Assembly: GCF_001647275.1 (NCBI RefSeq)
Contig: NZ_LRMM01000048.1
Location: forward strand, 1-39,889
DNA from: Rufibacter ruber
Lineage (GTDB): Bacteria; Bacteroidota; Bacteroidia; Cytophagales; Hymenobacteraceae
Direction: 5' to 3'
Length of the DNA: 39,889 nt
Within the stretch, counting starts at the first letter, position 1; each line of letters opens with the position of its first letter. The notes under the pieces were generated by a model. It was not told the origin of the DNA. It saw only the letters and a program-made list of their open reading frames with translations, and did not search any database. Both the position numbers and the translations under genes were made by a program. Positions 6,858-13,831 of the stretch are shown here, one piece after another.

Positions 6858-8234
6858 GTGAAGAAACCCCCCACTCCCCGTAAACGGGCATCAGCGAAGG
6901 AGGCTGACCCGCAGAAAGTGAAAAAAGCCTTTGTGCTAGACACTTCTGTCATTCTGTATGACCACAGTGCCGTAGAGCATTTTGGCGAACATGATGTGGC
7001 CATCCCCATCACCGTGCTGGAGGAGCTGGACAACTTCAAGAAAGGCAATGACATCAAGAATTTTGAGGCGCGGGAGTTTATCCGGTTCATTGACAACCTT
7101 TCAAATGAGCACATGCTGCAAACCTGGCTTCCGCTGGAGGGCAGCAACAAAGGCAGGTTTAAGGTGCTCATGAGTCATACAGCGCCCGTAGACGCTGAGA
7201 AAATCTTCAGCGACAACAAAGCCGACCATAAGATTCTGAACGCCACCCTGGCGCTGCAGCAAGAGATGCCAGACCATAAGGTGGTGCTGGTGACCAAAGA
7301 CATCAACCTCAGGCTGAAGGCAAGGGCGCTCAATCTTTCAGCGGAAGATTATGAGACGGGCAAGATCCAGAACGTGACCAACCTGTACCGCGGCAATGAC
7401 CTGGTGGAAGACATACCGCACCCGGTGATCACCAAGTTGTATGACGAAGGCGAATGCCCGGTAGAGGAAGCACTTCCCAACCCACCGTCAGACAATCATT
7501 ATTTTATCCTGCGCAGCACCAAATCATCTGCCCTGGCTTATTACAACCCGGAGCAGCGGGTGCTGGAGCGGGTAGATAAACTGACGGCCGTGGGCATCAA
7601 ACCCAGAAACGCCGAGCAGACCTTTGCCCTGCACGCCATTCTGCACCCGGAGATCAAGCTGGTCTCTATTCAGGGTGTGGCCGGAACGGGAAAGACGCTG
7701 CTGGCCCTGGCGGGCGCGCTGGAGCAGCGGGATACCTACAATCAGATTTACCTGGCCCGGCCCATAGTGCCGTTGAGCAACCGTGACCTGGGGTTTCTGC
7801 CGGGAGATGCCAACTCTAAAATTGGCCCGTACATGGAACCGCTCTGGGATAACCTCAAGTTCATTCAGAACCAGTTCACCCCCCACAGCAAGGAAAGCAA
7901 CAAAATCAAGGAGATGGTGGAGGAAGAGCGGTTGGTGATCACGCCGCTGGCCTACATACGCGGCCGAAGCCTTTCCAACATCATCTTTATTGTAGACGAG
8001 GCGCAGAACCTGACGCCCCACGAGGTCAAAACCATTATCTCCCGCGCCGGCCAGAATACCAAAATCATCTTCACCGGTGATATTTACCAGATAGACACGC
8101 CGTACCTGGACTCCCAGAGTAACGGCCTCTCCTACCTCATTGACAAAGCCAAGAACCACAAGCTGTACGCGCACGTGACCCTGCAAAAAGGCGAACGCTC
8201 AGAACTGGCCAACCTGGCCAATGACCTGCTGTAA
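6858..8234 (+). CDS. PIN-PhoH fusion (YlaK-type) ATPase/ribonuclease
   Basis: 458-residue PhoH2-type protein. An N-terminal PIN RNase domain (about 23-180, starting FVLDTSVILYD with acidic residues at 28, about 56 and 148) is fused to a PhoH P-loop ATPase. Walker A is GVAGTGKT at 273-280 and Walker B is IIFIVDEAQN at 375-384. Proteins of this layout unwind and cleave RNA in actinobacteria, where an upstream antitoxin-like gene can occur; none is seen here. The length is normal and both nuclease and ATPase residues are present. The preceding 230 bp are AT-rich and must hold the promoter. Confidence 0.93.
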   Translation: MKKPPTPRKRASAKEADPQKVKKAFVLDTSVILYDHSAVEHFGEHDVAIPITVLEELDNFKKGNDIKNFEAREFIRFIDNLSNEHMLQTWLPLEGSNKGRFKVLMSHTAPVDAEKIFSDNKADHKILNATLALQQEMPDHKVVLVTKDINLRLKARALNLSAEDYETGKIQNVTNLYRGNDLVEDIPHPVITKLYDEGECPVEEALPNPPSDNHYFILRSTKSSALAYYNPEQRVLERVDKLTAVGIKPRNAEQTFALHAILHPEIKLVSIQGVAGTGKTLLALAGALEQRDTYNQIYLARPIVPLSNRDLGFLPGDANSKIGPYMEPLWDNLKFIQNQFTPHSKESNKIKEMVEEERLVITPLAYIRGRSLSNIIFIVDEAQNLTPHEVKTIISRAGQNTKIIFTGDIYQIDTPYLDSQSNGLSYLIDKAKNHKLYAHVTLQKGERSELANLANDLL

Positions 8235-8256
8235 AAATTGCTGATGGTTCTCCTGC

Positions 8257-8300
8257 TTTCCGTTTTTGGGCTGTTTTCTGAAAAACAGCAAAAACGGAAA
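8257..8300. repeat. Intergenic palindrome family, copy 5
   Basis: Outer arms TTTCCGTTTTT/AAAAACGGAAA and inner GCTGTTTT/AAAACAGC. The CCG/CGG variant of the outer arm is compensated. It lies between the convergent PhoH and DinB genes. Confidence 0.85.
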
Positions 8301-8303
8301 AAT

Positions 8304-8330
8304 TGCTGCTGCTGCTGCTGCTGCTGCTGC
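8304..8330. repeat. (TGC)9 microsatellite
   Basis: Nine perfect tandem TGC triplets directly after palindrome copy 5, outside coding sequence. Confidence 0.95.
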
Positions 8331-8359
8331 CCGGCCTCTTAAAACCAAGATTAAACAGT

Positions 8360-8884
8360 TTACAGTTTAACCAGATAGCGCTCTTTCAGGATATTGAAAT
8401 GGTGCCGCTCATGACCCGCTATGATGAAGGCCAAAGCCCTGGCGGTAGCAGGGCCCCCGTTGGCGTTTCCCACGCGGGTGAGGGCTTGGGCGGGCATGTT
8501 CTGGAACAGGGCCAGCGTACCCTCTCTCACCACTTGGTGCTCCGCTAGAAGACTCTGCAGCGTCCTCTCCTGGAAATGGCCGTTCTGCACGTATAGATTT
8601 TCCTCAAAGCCGGGCAAGGGGGCCTGCTCCCCCCTGGCCACACACAGCGCCCGGTAGGCCATGATTCGCTCTGTATCAACCATGTGGCCCAACAGTTCCT
8701 TCACCGTCCATTTTCCGGGGGCATAGGCAAAATCGGCTTCGCCCTCACTTACCCGGCCAAACAACTGCACCACCTCCTGCTGCTGCTTTTGCAGGAGCTC
8801 CAGAACATCTGCGTGCTCAGGCACCAGCTGTAGGTAGTTTTCAAAATAAGGATTGTATTCTTCGGGCGAGGGTCTCTGAATCAT
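8360..8884 (-). CDS. DinB-family four-helix-bundle protein
   Basis: DinB/YfiT-like protein of 174 residues from ATG 8884. The family forms a four-helix bundle with three metal-binding His residues. Here they are probably the His of LLGHMVDTE and those of AGHERHHF near the C-terminus. Related members are thiol transferases or are induced by DNA damage; the exact reaction is unknown. An in-frame start at 8932 would add 16 residues of non-family sequence over a hairpin (8913-8930), so the later ATG is taken. It lies downstream of the outer-membrane-like gene on the same strand. Confidence 0.84.
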   Translation of the reverse strand: MIQRPSPEEYNPYFENYLQLVPEHADVLELLQKQQQEVVQLFGRVSEGEADFAYAPGKWTVKELLGHMVDTERIMAYRALCVARGEQAPLPGFEENLYVQNGHFQERTLQSLLAEHQVVREGTLALFQNMPAQALTRVGNANGGPATARALAFIIAGHERHHFNILKERYLVKL

Positions 8885-8912
8885 AGTGGTCACTGGTGTG
8901 GGTTCAAATCTA

Positions 8913-8930
8913 GCCGGTCTACAGACCGGC
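8913..8930. terminator. Small hairpin between two minus-strand genes
   Basis: GCCGGTCT/AGACCGGC, 8 bp each with a 2-nt centre, lies between the stop at 8955 and the DinB start at 8884. No T-run follows on the minus strand, so it may be a weak terminator, a leader structure or an RNA-processing site. Confidence 0.4.
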
Positions 8931-8954
8931 AATGCAAAGCATGTAATTTAAAGG

Positions 8955-10184
8955 CTAATATTCCCGCCGGAGCGGTTTTCCGCCCCCGCCTATACCTACG
9001 GTGAAACTGTGAATGTAACCCGTGTACCCGGTAGGCCACTGCGGAAGGTTGAATGAGTACCTGAACCGGAGAAACCAATAACTCCGCTCCTGCTGCACAG
9101 AAACAATGGCTGTCTTAGGTTTCCCAAGTTTTAAATCAAGGTTGAGGCCGGCGGCATAGGTGATATGGGCCCCAATGTCGGCTTCTTCCAGATCGGGCTC
9201 TTTTTCTGTGTCATGCTGCGTAGGCCCAAAGTTGGAGGCCGCCACCCCGGCAAAAGGACTTACCTTCCAGCGTTTGGTGTCTGCCACCACGTAGCCAATA
9301 GAGGCCTCCGGAATGAAAATCCTGACCTGCGAGTCATTCTCCCACACGGCATTGCCATACGGTATATCTCGCCGGGTAAACCCGAACCCAATGTAGTTGC
9401 GCAGGAACAGCACCCAGTCTTTATAATATACATCAAAGGCAATACCCATGGGTACCATGTTGGAGAAGCTCTGCCGCATATTTCCGGTGAGATGCCCATA
9501 CCCGGTGAAAAACTCAAAGGCCCCGCCCCATTTTGCCGGCACCATCTTGTACCTGATGTTGCTCCTGATAAAAGGCTCATACTGGCTGTAGGGGTAACCC
9601 GAAAGAAAAGCGTCTGCTTTCTGGTTGAGCGAGTCCTGCTCCTGCTCCGTTTTCTGACGGGGCTGGAGCAGGTAGTCCAGCTGCAACAGCAGAAACTCCT
9701 TGTCCATCTTTCTCAGGTCTGCCTGCAGCACCTGCTGCGTGAGCAGGTCTTTTGACGCTCTGGAACGGTCTATCACCACCTGGAAAAGCTTATCAGGCAG
9801 AGGGGGAATAGCGTGCTCCCGGCGGAAAGGGGCCAGTGTATCAGGCTGGGCAATACTGTTGAGGAGGTCTGCATAGTCCTGGGTCCAGTAAGAGAGGGCC
9901 CACAACTCCACCGGGTAAAAGGCAAGGTAGTCCTTGGTGGCCACCTCCTGCTGCAGATACGCTTTCACCTCCTTCACCTTCTGGTAATCACCTTCCATGA
10001 ACCTGTCCAGGAGCAGCCTTCGGCCTTTAGAGATGAGGTCAGCCTGAGACTCTTTGTAACCTAGAATCTCCTTTCTCAGGTTTTCGTTCTGCTGGGCAGC
10101 GGCGTCTGCTGGGCTGCCCCACCAGCAGATCAGCAATAGAGGGAGGTGGCAAAGTCTGTCCGTTATGATTCTCTTTATCTTCAT
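8955..10184 (-). CDS. Exported protein with predicted outer-membrane beta-barrel half
   Basis: 409-residue protein that I do not recognise. ATG 10184 gives a signal peptide (MKIKRI, a hydrophobic stretch, then cleavage near ADAAAQ); a TTG nine bases upstream is less likely. Residues 30-210 are helical and charged, with several aromatic and leucine heptads. From about 215 to the end, alternating hydrophobic and aromatic strands (KWGGAFEFFTGYGHL, GIAFDVYYKDWVLFLRNYIGFGF, SYWFLRFRYSFNL, a Gly-rich end) suggest a porin-like barrel. The last residues RREY do not match the usual terminal Phe of large barrels. It is probably an outer-membrane protein of unknown role. Confidence 0.7.
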   Translation of the reverse strand: MKIKRIITDRLCHLPLLLICWWGSPADAAAQQNENLRKEILGYKESQADLISKGRRLLLDRFMEGDYQKVKEVKAYLQQEVATKDYLAFYPVELWALSYWTQDYADLLNSIAQPDTLAPFRREHAIPPLPDKLFQVVIDRSRASKDLLTQQVLQADLRKMDKEFLLLQLDYLLQPRQKTEQEQDSLNQKADAFLSGYPYSQYEPFIRSNIRYKMVPAKWGGAFEFFTGYGHLTGNMRQSFSNMVPMGIAFDVYYKDWVLFLRNYIGFGFTRRDIPYGNAVWENDSQVRIFIPEASIGYVVADTKRWKVSPFAGVAASNFGPTQHDTEKEPDLEEADIGAHITYAAGLNLDLKLGKPKTAIVSVQQERSYWFLRFRYSFNLPQWPTGYTGYIHSFTVGIGGGGKPLRREY

Positions 10185-10493
10185 CTGGAACAAAAAGGTT
10201 GGTTTTACGGCAAGTGTACATACTGACTCCTTTACTAGTGGGCCCGCCCCTACGGTATAAAGTTCTAACCAGAAAACAGGTAGATGCTTTCGTCTTTGCC
10301 GCCAACAGAAAGATCAGGTTGAAAGATAGGAATTTCTAATATTTCACCCGCCCATGGGCTATCACTATTTATTCTGTTTTTGATGCCTCTCCCCGCCAGT
10401 CATGGGGGCAGACACTATTAGGCTGCGTTTTAGGGCTGTTTTTCTAAAAACAGCCCTAAAACAGGAAAAAGCGGAATGGCCTGTGAACAGCAG
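10185..10493. other. Gene-free interval holding palindrome copy 6
   Basis: No coding region or convincing promoter match is seen apart from the palindrome at 10425-10465. The promoter of the outer-membrane-like gene should be near 10200-10280. Confidence 0.6.
10425..10465. repeat. Intergenic palindrome family, copy 6
   Basis: The core TTTTAGGGCTGTTTTT/AAAAACAGCCCTAAAA is perfect. The outermost bases are GCG on the left and CAG on the right, so the arm end is mismatched. It lies downstream of the histidine kinase stop (minus strand). Confidence 0.85.
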
Positions 10494-11879
10494 TTACAGC
10501 TTGTAGACCTCATATAATTTGGGCAGAGAAATGGTTACCACAGTACCCTGGTGAAGCTGCGAATCAACCACAATTGACCCCCGGTGCAGCTTTATGATTT
10601 TCTCGGCCAGCGGCAGCCCAATCCCGTGGCCCGAGATATCGCGCACATTCTCAGCCCGGAAGAAGGGCACAAACACCTTCCGGACATCATCTGGGGTCAT
10701 GCCTATGCCCTGGTCCCGCACCTGCAGGATCAGAAAACGCGTCTGTACCTCAATGGTGGCAGAGATAACGGGTGATTCCCCAGAGAATTTGGCCGCGTTC
10801 TCCAGTACATTCACCATGGCAATGAGCAGCAGCGCCTCATTGCCGCGCACTATCAGTTCCCTCTCCTCTTCCGGCAGGTCTGAGAACTGCACATCCAGAA
10901 CCATCTTCGGCTGCCGTTTTCTGGCCTCGGCACTGGCTTGCCACACCAGCTCATCCATCCTGAGGGGTTCCATGGGCACTTTGGTGGTATCTGTGCTGGC
11001 TTGCACCATCTGCAGCAGCCCGTTGGAGAGCTGGGTCAGCAACTGGGCATCTTCCAGAATTGACTGCAGCACCCGCTCGTACTCCTCTGGCTGACGCCGG
11101 TTCAGCAGGGCTACCTGCAGTTCGCCAATCATGGCGGTGAGGGGGGTGCGCAGCTCATGGGAGGCGCTGTGCACAAAAGTCCGCTGGGCTTCAAAGGCGG
11201 TCTCCAGCCGGTCCAGCATGCTGTTGAAGGTTTGCGCCAGCTGCCCCACCTCATCTGCGCCATCTGCCTGGGTAAGCCGGCGGTGCAGGTCAGAGGCGTT
11301 GATCTTCTCCACCTCAGACACCACCTTCTGGAACGGCCGGAGCGCAGCCCTGGAAAAGACGATGCCGCAGAGGACCACAATCACCACTGCCCCCACAAAG
11401 CCGGTAATCAGGAGCGTTCGCAGGTGCTGCAGCTTCATGAGGTTGTACAGATCAACCGAAGAGGCCAGCACCAGGTAAATTTTGCCGCGGTGCAGGTACC
11501 TGATCCCCACCAGCTGCCGGTCTTTTCGGAGCACCCTCACCTCCCCCAGCCGCCTTATCTGCTGCTTGAGGGCGGGGGTCACCTCAATGCCGTCTTCGCC
11601 CTCACTAAAGATCAGCCTGTCCTGCGGGTCATACACATGTACCACCTCTTTAGGCAGCATCTGGTAGTAGAGGCGCTGGTCCAGGGCGTGCTGCTGAGGG
11701 CTTACCGTGTCAGCGTCCAGCACGTAGTGCGCCGTGGCGTAGGCCCGGTTCAGAATGCGGCCGTAATAGTCATTGGTGCGGTACAGGGAGCTGAAATAGT
11801 AAACAGAGACCGAAAACAGCAGGAGAATCCCGGTGAAGATAGCGGTGAACTGGAGGGTAAGCTTGGTCTTGATTTTCAT
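10494..11879 (-). CDS. Membrane sensor histidine kinase (HAMP-HisKA-HATPase)
   Basis: 461-residue sensor kinase. TM1 is at about 8-30, a periplasmic sensor region at about 31-155, TM2 at about 156-176 and HAMP at about 177-230. The HisKA motif SASHELRTPL carries phospho-acceptor His241. The ATPase domain has the N box NVLENAAKFS (357-366), G1 DQGIGM (389-394) and G2 GHGIGL (417-422), all intact. Its start overlaps the response regulator stop by 4 bases (ATGA), so the pair is translationally coupled with the regulator first. The domain order resembles CusS/ArlS-type kinases, but no metal-transport genes adjoin, so the signal is unknown. Confidence 0.93.
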   Translation of the reverse strand: MKIKTKLTLQFTAIFTGILLLFSVSVYYFSSLYRTNDYYGRILNRAYATAHYVLDADTVSPQQHALDQRLYYQMLPKEVVHVYDPQDRLIFSEGEDGIEVTPALKQQIRRLGEVRVLRKDRQLVGIRYLHRGKIYLVLASSVDLYNLMKLQHLRTLLITGFVGAVVIVVLCGIVFSRAALRPFQKVVSEVEKINASDLHRRLTQADGADEVGQLAQTFNSMLDRLETAFEAQRTFVHSASHELRTPLTAMIGELQVALLNRRQPEEYERVLQSILEDAQLLTQLSNGLLQMVQASTDTTKVPMEPLRMDELVWQASAEARKRQPKMVLDVQFSDLPEEERELIVRGNEALLLIAMVNVLENAAKFSGESPVISATIEVQTRFLILQVRDQGIGMTPDDVRKVFVPFFRAENVRDISGHGIGLPLAEKIIKLHRGSIVVDSQLHQGTVVTISLPKLYEVYKL

Positions 11880-12559
11880 TTCTCTTCCATCTCTTTCAGC
11901 ACATAGCCCATGCCCACCAGCGTGTGGATCAACTTGGGGGTAAAGTCCCGGTCAATTTTCTTCCGGAGGAAATTGATGTACACGTCAATCACGTTGCTGC
12001 CGGTGTCAAATGAAGTTTCCCAGACCTGCTCAATAATGTCTACCCGTGACACCACCCGCTCCTTGTTGCGCAACAGGTACTGCAAGAGGGCAAACTCCCG
12101 GGCGGTTAACGAAATAGGGACCCCGCTGCGGTGTACAGTTTTCTTCTGCACGTCCAGCTCCAGGTCAGCCATCTTCAGCACCTCGGTCCCCACACTCTCC
12201 TGGCTTCTGCGGGTGAGCGCCCTGATGCGGGCCAGCAGCTCCTGAAACTCAAACGGCTTCACCAGGTAATCATCGGCCCCGGAGTCCAGGCCCAGTATCT
12301 TATCATCTGTGCTGCCCAGCGCGGTGAGCATGAGAATGGGCAGGGTAAGGTTATGCTGCCTGATGGTTTTGCAGACCTCCACCCCGTTCATGCGCGGCAG
12401 GATCACATCCAGAATCACCAGGGCGTACTCTTTCTCCAGCGCCAGCTTGGCCCCGTAGAAGCCGTCATAGGCCTGGTCAACCTCATACGTATGCTCTTCT
12501 AATCCTTTCTTGATGAAGGCACTTACCTTGGGCTCATCTTCAATCAGGAGGATTTTCAT
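11876..12559 (-). CDS. OmpR/PhoB-family response regulator
   Basis: 227-residue two-component regulator. The receiver domain (1-118) has the acidic pocket Glu7/Asp8, phospho-acceptor Asp51 (VILDVILPRMNG), Thr79 and Lys101 (YLVKPFEF). The C-terminal winged helix (about 130-224) binds DNA (ISLTAREFALLQYLLRNKERVVSR). It is the first gene of the two-gene operon with the kinase at 10494-11879. The targets cannot be told from the window. Confidence 0.95.
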   Translation of the reverse strand: MKILLIEDEPKVSAFIKKGLEEHTYEVDQAYDGFYGAKLALEKEYALVILDVILPRMNGVEVCKTIRQHNLTLPILMLTALGSTDDKILGLDSGADDYLVKPFEFQELLARIRALTRRSQESVGTEVLKMADLELDVQKKTVHRSGVPISLTAREFALLQYLLRNKERVVSRVDIIEQVWETSFDTGSNVIDVYINFLRKKIDRDFTPKLIHTLVGMGYVLKEMEEK

Positions 12560-12655
12560 GTGGCGGTGTGGCTAAGGGTGAGACAGTAAAGGTAAGCAGA
12601 AACCAGAAGTTTGCACGCCTGCGGCGGAAGGCAAGACAGAAGAACAGCCTCTCTT

Positions 12656-12700
12656 TTTCTGTTTTCGGCCTGTTTTCTGAAAAACAGGCGAAAACAGAAA
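12656..12700. repeat. Intergenic palindrome family, copy 7
   Basis: TTTCTGTTTTCG and CGAAAACAGAAA outside, CCTGTTTT/AAAACAGG inside; close to the family consensus. Unlike most copies it sits between divergent genes, so it need not be a terminator of either. Confidence 0.85.
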
Positions 12701-12744
12701 TCTCAGGAGTACGGCAGGAACATCAGGTGACGGCAACCGGTTTT

Positions 12745-12784
12745 CTGTTTCCGGGCTACTTTTTCAAATTCAGCCCTAAACCAG
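12745..12784. repeat. Intergenic palindrome family, copy 8 (degenerate)
   Basis: CTGTTTCCGGGCT...AGCCCTAAACCAG keeps the outline of the family, but the inner stem has decayed (ACTTTTTCAAATTC). Confidence 0.55.
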
Positions 12785-12821
12785 CCAGTGCGCCGCACGG
12801 GCTTATTTTTTTAAAAACTTC

Positions 12822-12851
12822 TTGCCCCAAAAGAAAGTATTGATAACTTTG
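12822..12851 (+). promoter_or_regulatory. Promoter of the XrtN operon
   Basis: TTG (12822-12824), 19 bases, then TAACTTTG (12844-12851), an exact Bacteroidota sigma-factor match. The start codon at 12871 is 20 bases further on, so the leader is very short. The -7 element overlaps the palindrome at 12846-12862. Confidence 0.72.
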
Positions 12852-12862
12852 AGCTACAAAGT
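12846..12862. promoter_or_regulatory. Operator-like palindrome ACTTTG-N5-CAAAGT, site 1
   Basis: Perfect 6-bp arms overlap the -7 element. The same 17-bp design followed by AGTACTT recurs at 13836-13852. The natural candidate to bind it is the winged-helix regulator encoded at 13509-13817 in the same operon. Confidence 0.55.
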
Positions 12863-12870
12863 ACTTCACT

Positions 12871-13500
12871 ATGAGCCAGCACCTAGAACATCTGGAAACA
12901 TTGAAGGAGATCCGGAGCATCATGGATCGGTCTTCCCGCTTTATGTCTTTGAGCGGACTTGTCGGCATCTTTGCCGGGGTGTATGCCTTTGCAGGGGCGG
13001 GCGCGGTGAAGTGGTACCTGGAGAAGCACAACATCCTGGCCCGTACGGTGTACACGGTACGCCCCAACTGGGACACCATCCTGTTTCTGTCAGCAGTGGC
13101 GGTAACGGTTATGGCCGCCACCATTATCACGGGCATCTACCTCACCACCAGAAAAGCGCGCAAGGCCAACCAGTCACTCTGGGACAAGCAGGCGCAGCTC
13201 ATGCTGATCAACCTCTTCATTCCGTTGGCGGCAGGCGGCTTCTTCTGCCTGGTGCTGCTGTACCACAAGGTGTACTTCCTTATTGCCCCCTGCATGCTGA
13301 TTTTCTACGGGTTGGCCCTGCTCAACGGAAGCAAATATACCGTGCGTGACATCCATTACCTGGGGCTGCTGGAAATTGCCCTGGGGCTGCTGGCCAGTTT
13401 TTTCATTGGGTACGGCCTTCTGGCCTGGACCATAGGGTTTGGGGTGCTGCACATTCTGTACGGGAGCATCATGTACTTCAAATATGAGCGGGGCGCCTAA
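12871..13500 (+). CDS. Six-TM membrane protein, first gene of the XrtN operon
   Basis: 209-residue integral membrane protein with about six hydrophobic segments (near 27-47, 70-92, 110-130, 133-150, 165-183, 185-202) and a charged N-terminus (MSQHLEHLETLKEIRSIMDRSSRF). I do not recognise a catalytic motif. It starts 20 bases after an exact -7 promoter element. The winged-helix gene begins 8 bases past its stop, so all four genes to 17814 look like one operon. Membrane-protein/winged-helix pairs of this form are frequent in Bacteroidota; a sensor or auxiliary role is inference. Confidence 0.75.
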   Translation: MSQHLEHLETLKEIRSIMDRSSRFMSLSGLVGIFAGVYAFAGAGAVKWYLEKHNILARTVYTVRPNWDTILFLSAVAVTVMAATIITGIYLTTRKARKANQSLWDKQAQLMLINLFIPLAAGGFFCLVLLYHKVYFLIAPCMLIFYGLALLNGSKYTVRDIHYLGLLEIALGLLASFFIGYGLLAWTIGFGVLHILYGSIMYFKYERGA

Positions 13501-13508
13501 GCTACACA

Positions 13509-13817
13509 GTGAAAAACTACCTGGAAAATATAAACAAGGCGTTTGAGAGTAAAGCGCGGCTGGGCATCATGTCAGTTCTCATGGTGCAGGAGCGCGTAGA
13601 CTTCTCCACCCTGAAAGAAACCCTGCAACTGACAGACGGCAACCTGGCCAGCCATCTGCGTGCCCTGGAAGAAGCCCAGTACCTGCAGGTAGAGAAACAG
13701 TTCATAGGCCGGAAACCAAATACCACCTACGCCGCCACCAATCTGGGGAAGCAAGCGTTCAAAGATCACCTGCATGCCCTGGAACAACTCATTTTAAATA
13801 ACAGACCCAATCTCTAA
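13509..13817 (+). CDS. Winged-helix transcriptional regulator
   Basis: 102-residue single-domain winged-helix regulator. The helix-turn-helix is RVDFSTLKETLQLTDGNLASHLRALEEAQYLQVEKQF, followed by the wing (RKPNTTYAAT) and a C-terminal dimerisation helix. This is the ArsR/MarR-like winged helix common in Bacteroidota, without metal-binding Cys. It starts with GTG, 8 bases after the preceding stop and 14 bases before the VIT-protein ATG, deep inside the operon. Autoregulation through the two ACTTTG-N5-CAAAGT palindromes is a reasonable inference. Confidence 0.88.
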   Translation: MKNYLENINKAFESKARLGIMSVLMVQERVDFSTLKETLQLTDGNLASHLRALEEAQYLQVEKQFIGRKPNTTYAATNLGKQAFKDHLHALEQLILNNRPNL

Positions 13818-13831
13818 TTATTTTTTTATCC

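Larger units (their letters stand above)
12560..12870. other. Divergent intergenic interval with two palindromes and a promoter
   Basis: Between the divergent response regulator and XrtN-operon genes. It holds palindrome copies 7 and 8 and, at its right end, a full promoter with an overlapping operator-like palindrome (listed separately). Confidence 0.7.
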
